A stretch of 64,000 bases of DNA from Actinocorallia sp. API 0066 (GTDB lineage: Bacteria; Actinomycetota; Actinomycetes; Streptosporangiales; Streptosporangiaceae), in the NCBI RefSeq assembly GCF_020991275.1, contig NZ_JAJLQY010000005.1, forward strand, positions 310,001 to 374,000. Reading direction: 5' to 3'. Within the stretch, counting starts at the first letter, position 1, and each line of letters opens with the position of its first letter. Both the position numbers and the translations under genes were made by a program. The notes below the pieces were generated by a model. That model did not search any database, had not been told where the DNA came from, and saw nothing but the letters and a program-made list of their open reading frames with translations. Shown here piece after piece: positions 61,019 to 64,000 of this stretch.

Positions 61019-61728
61019 CGCCGTACGTAGTACTCGGTGCCGAGCGCGTGCCGGAACACCGGGTCCGGGAGCCTGCGCAGCACGGCGAGCAGGCGCGGGC
61101 CGCCGGAGCCCTGGCTGGCGTGCGCGGCCATCGCGGCGCGCTTGGCGGCGGCGTAGCGGCGGACGTCTACGCGATGGCTGATGCGCGAGCCGGGAGTGTA
61201 TGCCTGCCTCCAGCCGTCCAGGGGGAGCACCTTCGAGAGGGGCCGTAGCCATCTCCACAGGCGGTCCCGATCCACCGTCGCCTCCAGGACGACGCGTGTC
61301 CCCGCGAGGCGGGCCGCCTCCACCCCGACGCGGTGTACCTGCACGTGGTCGGGGTGGCCGTAGCCGCCGTGTTCGTCATAGACCGTCAGGAGGTCGGCGT
61401 CCTCCTCGCGCAGGATCGCCGCGAGCCGCCCTGCCGGTTCGGCGACGGGCCGTGACGCGAAGCCGCCGGGCGCGCCGCCGTCCAGGCCGGAGTCGGGGTA
61501 GCCGAGCGGCACAACACGGGCGCAGCCGAGGACGCGCGCCGACTCCTCAAGCTCCCGGAGGCGCAGCGGGCCTAGCGAAACCGTCGGCAGGCCCGTCCGG
61601 CCGCGTTCGCCCGCGGTGGCGACGACGAGGACGACGCGGTGCCCGGCGTCGGCGAGCCTGGCCATGAGGCCCGCGGTGAGGAGCGCCTCGTCGTCCGGGT
61701 GGGCGTGGAAGAAGACGCAGGTGCGCAT
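61015..61728 (-). CDS. LmbE/PIG-L family deacetylase
   Basis: Zinc-dependent N-acetylglucosamine deacetylase-like protein of 237 residues. The zinc-binding motif AHPDDE (residues 9-14) and the distal GYGHPDH are intact, as in MshB and PIG-L. ATG 61728 places HPDDE at the usual distance; the longer frame to 61779 is less typical. It is divergent from a GT4 glycosyltransferase and coupled to the YbhN-type membrane protein, a set that could make and move a GlcN-containing conjugate. Confidence 0.9.
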   Translation of the reverse strand: MRTCVFFHAHPDDEALLTAGLMARLADAGHRVVLVVATAGERGRTGLPTVSLGPLRLRELEESARVLGCARVVPLGYPDSGLDGGAPGGFASRPVAEPAGRLAAILREEDADLLTVYDEHGGYGHPDHVQVHRVGVEAARLAGTRVVLEATVDRDRLWRWLRPLSKVLPLDGWRQAYTPGSRISHRVDVRRYAAAKRAAMAAHASQGSGGPRLLAVLRRLPDPVFRHALGTEYYVRR

Positions 61729-61841
61729 GGAGCGGAACCTGCCCTGCGGCGCGAAAAGATCCGGGTGCCTGGGGGTCAAGTCTGGGTCAGAGGGGAAGCC
61801 GCTGCCGGTCTGCGGCCCGCCCGCTGCCGAGACTCGCGAAG

Positions 61842-62918
61842 GTGAGGATCCTGCATGTGAGCGACTGCTTCCTGCCCCGGCTCGGCGGGATCGAGGTCCA
61901 GGTGGACGAGCTGGCGGCGGCGCAGCGCGCGCTGGGCCACGACGTGCGGGTGGTGACCGCGACGCCGGGCCCGGACTTCGTCGGCCTCCAGCGGGTCGGG
62001 CCGCGTGTCCCGTGGGGGCTGCCCATCGGGGGTTCGCTCCGACCCGTCCTGGACGAACTGAAGCCCGACGTGATGCACGTCCACGCCGGGGTGGTGTCGC
62101 CTTTCGCGTGGCGTGCGTTGGCCACCTGCCGGGACGTGCCTTCCGTCGTCACCGTGCACAGCCTGTGGGGGCGGCCCACCGGGGCCGTCTACAGGCGGCT
62201 GGTCTCCCGTGACGTGTCGGTGACGGCGGTCAGCGAGGCGGCGGCCCGGCCGATCCGCAGGGCGCTGGGCGCCGACGTGCGGGTGGTGCCGAACGGCATC
62301 GACACCGGCCCGTGGCGGACGATCCGGCCGTGGCTGCCGACGGGGGCCGTGCACGTGGTGGCGGTCGGCAGGCTCGCGCCGCGCAAGGAGCCGTTCACGC
62401 TGCTGAAGGTGCTGCGGGACGCGGGGCGGCGGACCAGGATCCGGGCGACGATCGTCGGCGACGGCCCCGCCGCGCGCGGTGTCCGCAGGTTCCTGCGGGA
62501 GAACCGGATGGACCATTGGGTGAAGCTCACAGGGCGGCTCGACCGCTCGGAGGTGCGCGAGGTGCTCGCGTCGGCGGATGTCTTCGTCGCGCCCGCGCGC
62601 CGCGAGTCGTTCGGGCTGGCGGCGCTGGAGGCGCGGCTGGCGGGCGTGCCGGTGATCGCGCACGCCGCCTCCGGCGTCGCGGACTTCGTGCGGCCCGAGC
62701 GGGAGGGCCTGCTCGGCGGGTCGCCGCGCGACCTGGCCGACGCGCTGGTCCGGCTGGTCGAGGACGACGAGCTCCGGCACCGTATCGCCGCGCACAACGG
62801 CGCGACGGTGCCGGAGCACTGCACCTGGCCCTCGGTGCTCGCCGCGTTCGCCGACCTCTACGAACGCCGCGCGCCGGAGCCTCCTCAGACGCCGAGCACC
62901 GACCGGGCCCACTTGTAG
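61842..62918 (+). CDS. GT4-family glycosyltransferase
   Basis: Retaining glycosyltransferase of 358 residues with a GT-B fold. The N-terminal RILHVSDCFLPRLGGIEVQV and the C-terminal donor site (VGRLAPRKEPFTLL and ESFGLAALEARLAGVPVIA, the EX7E motif) are clear. The start is GTG 61842. MshA and PimB belong to the same family, but the acceptor here is unknown. It is convergent with the acyl-CoA synthetase and overlaps its end by 34 bp. Confidence 0.9.
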   Translation: MRILHVSDCFLPRLGGIEVQVDELAAAQRALGHDVRVVTATPGPDFVGLQRVGPRVPWGLPIGGSLRPVLDELKPDVMHVHAGVVSPFAWRALATCRDVPSVVTVHSLWGRPTGAVYRRLVSRDVSVTAVSEAAARPIRRALGADVRVVPNGIDTGPWRTIRPWLPTGAVHVVAVGRLAPRKEPFTLLKVLRDAGRRTRIRATIVGDGPAARGVRRFLRENRMDHWVKLTGRLDRSEVREVLASADVFVAPARRESFGLAALEARLAGVPVIAHAASGVADFVRPEREGLLGGSPRDLADALVRLVEDDELRHRIAAHNGATVPEHCTWPSVLAAFADLYERRAPEPPQTPSTDRAHL

Positions 62919-64000
62919 TCGGACTTGCCGACGGCGGTCCGCTGCACCTCGCCCACGATCTGGAGCTGGCGCGGCAGCTTGTACCCGGCGATCCGGTCGC
63001 GGCAGTGCGCCAGGAGGTCGTCGAGGGTCAGCTCGTGGCCGGGCACGGGCGCGACGACGGCGGCGACGCGCTGGCCGAACCGCTCGTCGGGGACGCCCAC
63101 GACCACGACGTCGTAGACGCCCGGGTGGTCCTTGATGGCGACCTCGACCTCCTCGGGGTACACCTTCTCGCCGCCCGTGTTGATCACCAGGGAGCCCCGG
63201 CCGAGCAGCACGATCGTGCCGTCCTCCTCCAGGCTGGCGAAGTCGCCCGGCACCGACCAGCGGACGCCGTGCTCGTCGGTGAAGAACGTGGTCGCGGTCT
63301 TGGCGGGGTCGTTGAAGTAGCCGAGCGGGATGTGGCCGGAGCGGGCGAGCCGGCCGATCTCGCCGGGCTTGACCGGGCGCAGGTCGTCGTCCAGGACCTT
63401 GGTGCCGGGCTTCATGAGGAACCGGGCGGTGCCCTCGCCGCCGCCCACGGACGGGCCGAGGGTGCCGGTCTCGGACGCGCCGTAGTTGTCGAGGAACAGC
63501 ACGCCGGGCAGCCGTTCCTGGAGCGCTGCCTTGGCCGCCTCGGTGAGCGGCGCGCCGCCGGACGCGACCGCGAACACCGACGACACGTCGTGGCCGCCCT
63601 TGGCCAGTTCCGCCGCGAGCGGCCTGCCCATGACGTCGCCGACGATCATGACGACGTTCGCGCCCTCCTCCTTGATGAGGTCGAGCACCCGCGCGGGGTC
63701 GAAGGTCCTGTCGTTGAGCAGGACGATCCGGGCGCCGCTGAGGACCGTCATCATGGCCACCCACTGGCCTGCGCCGTGCATGACGGGCGCGCAGTCCAGG
63801 GTCGTCGCGGGGGCCTGCTCGGCGGCCCTGACGATCTCCTCGGGCGCGCCGATCGGGTCGCCGAGCGGGTTGCCGCCGCCCATCGCGCCGAAGAAGATGT
63901 CCTCGCAGCGCCACTCGACGCCCTTGGGGTAGCCGGTGGTGCCGCCGGTGTACATGATGTAGCGGTCGTCGCTGGAGCGCGGCGGGAAGTCGTCGGTGGC
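62885..64000 (-). CDS. Fatty-acid/steroid acyl-CoA synthetase, C-terminal part
   Basis: AMP-forming acyl-CoA ligase running off the right edge; 371 codons are present. The phosphate loop MYTGGTTGYPKGV, the AMP motif YGASETG, GDFA and the catalytic Lys near the C-terminus (RTAVGKSDYKWA) are intact. The MYTGGTTG-PKGVEWR-EDIF wording resembles actinobacterial FadD19/FadD17-type enzymes that activate branched or steroid side-chain acids. The N-terminal third lies outside the window. Confidence 0.9.
   Translation of the reverse strand, partial: ATDDFPPRSSDDRYIMYTGGTTGYPKGVEWRCEDIFFGAMGGGNPLGDPIGAPEEIVRAAEQAPATTLDCAPVMHGAGQWVAMMTVLSGARIVLLNDRTFDPARVLDLIKEEGANVVMIVGDVMGRPLAAELAKGGHDVSSVFAVASGGAPLTEAAKAALQERLPGVLFLDNYGASETGTLGPSVGGGEGTARFLMKPGTKVLDDDLRPVKPGEIGRLARSGHIPLGYFNDPAKTATTFFTDEHGVRWSVPGDFASLEEDGTIVLLGRGSLVINTGGEKVYPEEVEVAIKDHPGVYDVVVVGVPDERFGQRVAAVVAPVPGHELTLDDLLAHCRDRIAGYKLPRQLQIVGEVQRTAVGKSDYKWARSVLGV

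Overview
The window is very GC-rich and densely packed, with many GTG/TTG starts, ATGA/GTGA overlaps between genes, and families typical of filamentous actinomycetes: XRE/DUF5753 regulators with DUF397 or HATPase partners, DUF6879, PucR-type regulators, a clpP3/clpP4/popR-type locus and a SoxR regulon. The best guess is a Streptosporangiales-type actinomycete (Actinomadura-like). That placement is inferred from gene content only; no rRNA or tRNA gene was seen.

Layout. 1-3.8 kb: maltose-type ABC importer genes divergent from a LacI repressor. 3.9-7 kb: DHA2 drug exporter, then a TetR-SDR pair. 7.1-15.6 kb: a probable organosulfur-scavenging locus with a TauD/AtsK-like dioxygenase, a four-gene Dpp-type importer operon and a large formylglycine sulfatase. 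15.7-17.3 kb: a decaying regulator locus made of an NB-ARC remnant, DUF6879 and a small gene with an internal amber codon. 17.5-22.2 kb: methyltransferase, HNH nuclease, PucR regulator, and a protein that appears to join a PUA/EVE-like reader, a CBS pair and a HEPN RNase domain. 22.3-24.4 kb: CYP125-like P450 and divergent TetR around a strong palindrome. 24.4-29.2 kb: membrane protein and a SoxR regulon with a textbook SoxR box. 29.2-31.5 kb: clpP3-clpP4 with a PopR-type activator carrying a C-terminal LAA degron and a matching upstream box. 31.7-39 kb: aldo-keto reductase, an A-B-A-B tandem repeat array, HemK-like methyltransferase, a lipoprotein with an in-gene 72-bp duplication, EI24 protein, sulfotransferase, and proline dehydrogenase with its PucR regulator.

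39-46.5 kb: MFS exporter, XRE/DUF397/HATPase module, SDR, TVP38 protein, a three-HTH protein and release factor 3. 46.7-51.1 kb: secreted protein, lipoprotein and a MacAB-like export system. 51.1-55.1 kb: a second HATPase/XRE module and a Ski2-like helicase with a DUF3516-type C-terminus. 55.1-58.3 kb: a same-strand group of cyclic-phosphate receiver (cREC) protein, Ser/Thr kinase, class III cyclase-like protein and patatin phospholipase. 58.5-59.7 kb: a deletion-scarred TnsA/TnsB/TniQ transposon relic, followed by a DivIVA-like protein. 60-64 kb: YbhN-type membrane protein, PIG-L deacetylase, GT4 glycosyltransferase, and an acyl-CoA synthetase that runs off the end.

The strongest candidates for undescribed biology are the reader-CBS-HEPN protein (20.7-22.2 kb) and the kinase/cyclase/patatin/cREC group beside the Tn7-like relic (55.1-59.7 kb). 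No CRISPR array or intact insertion sequence was found.
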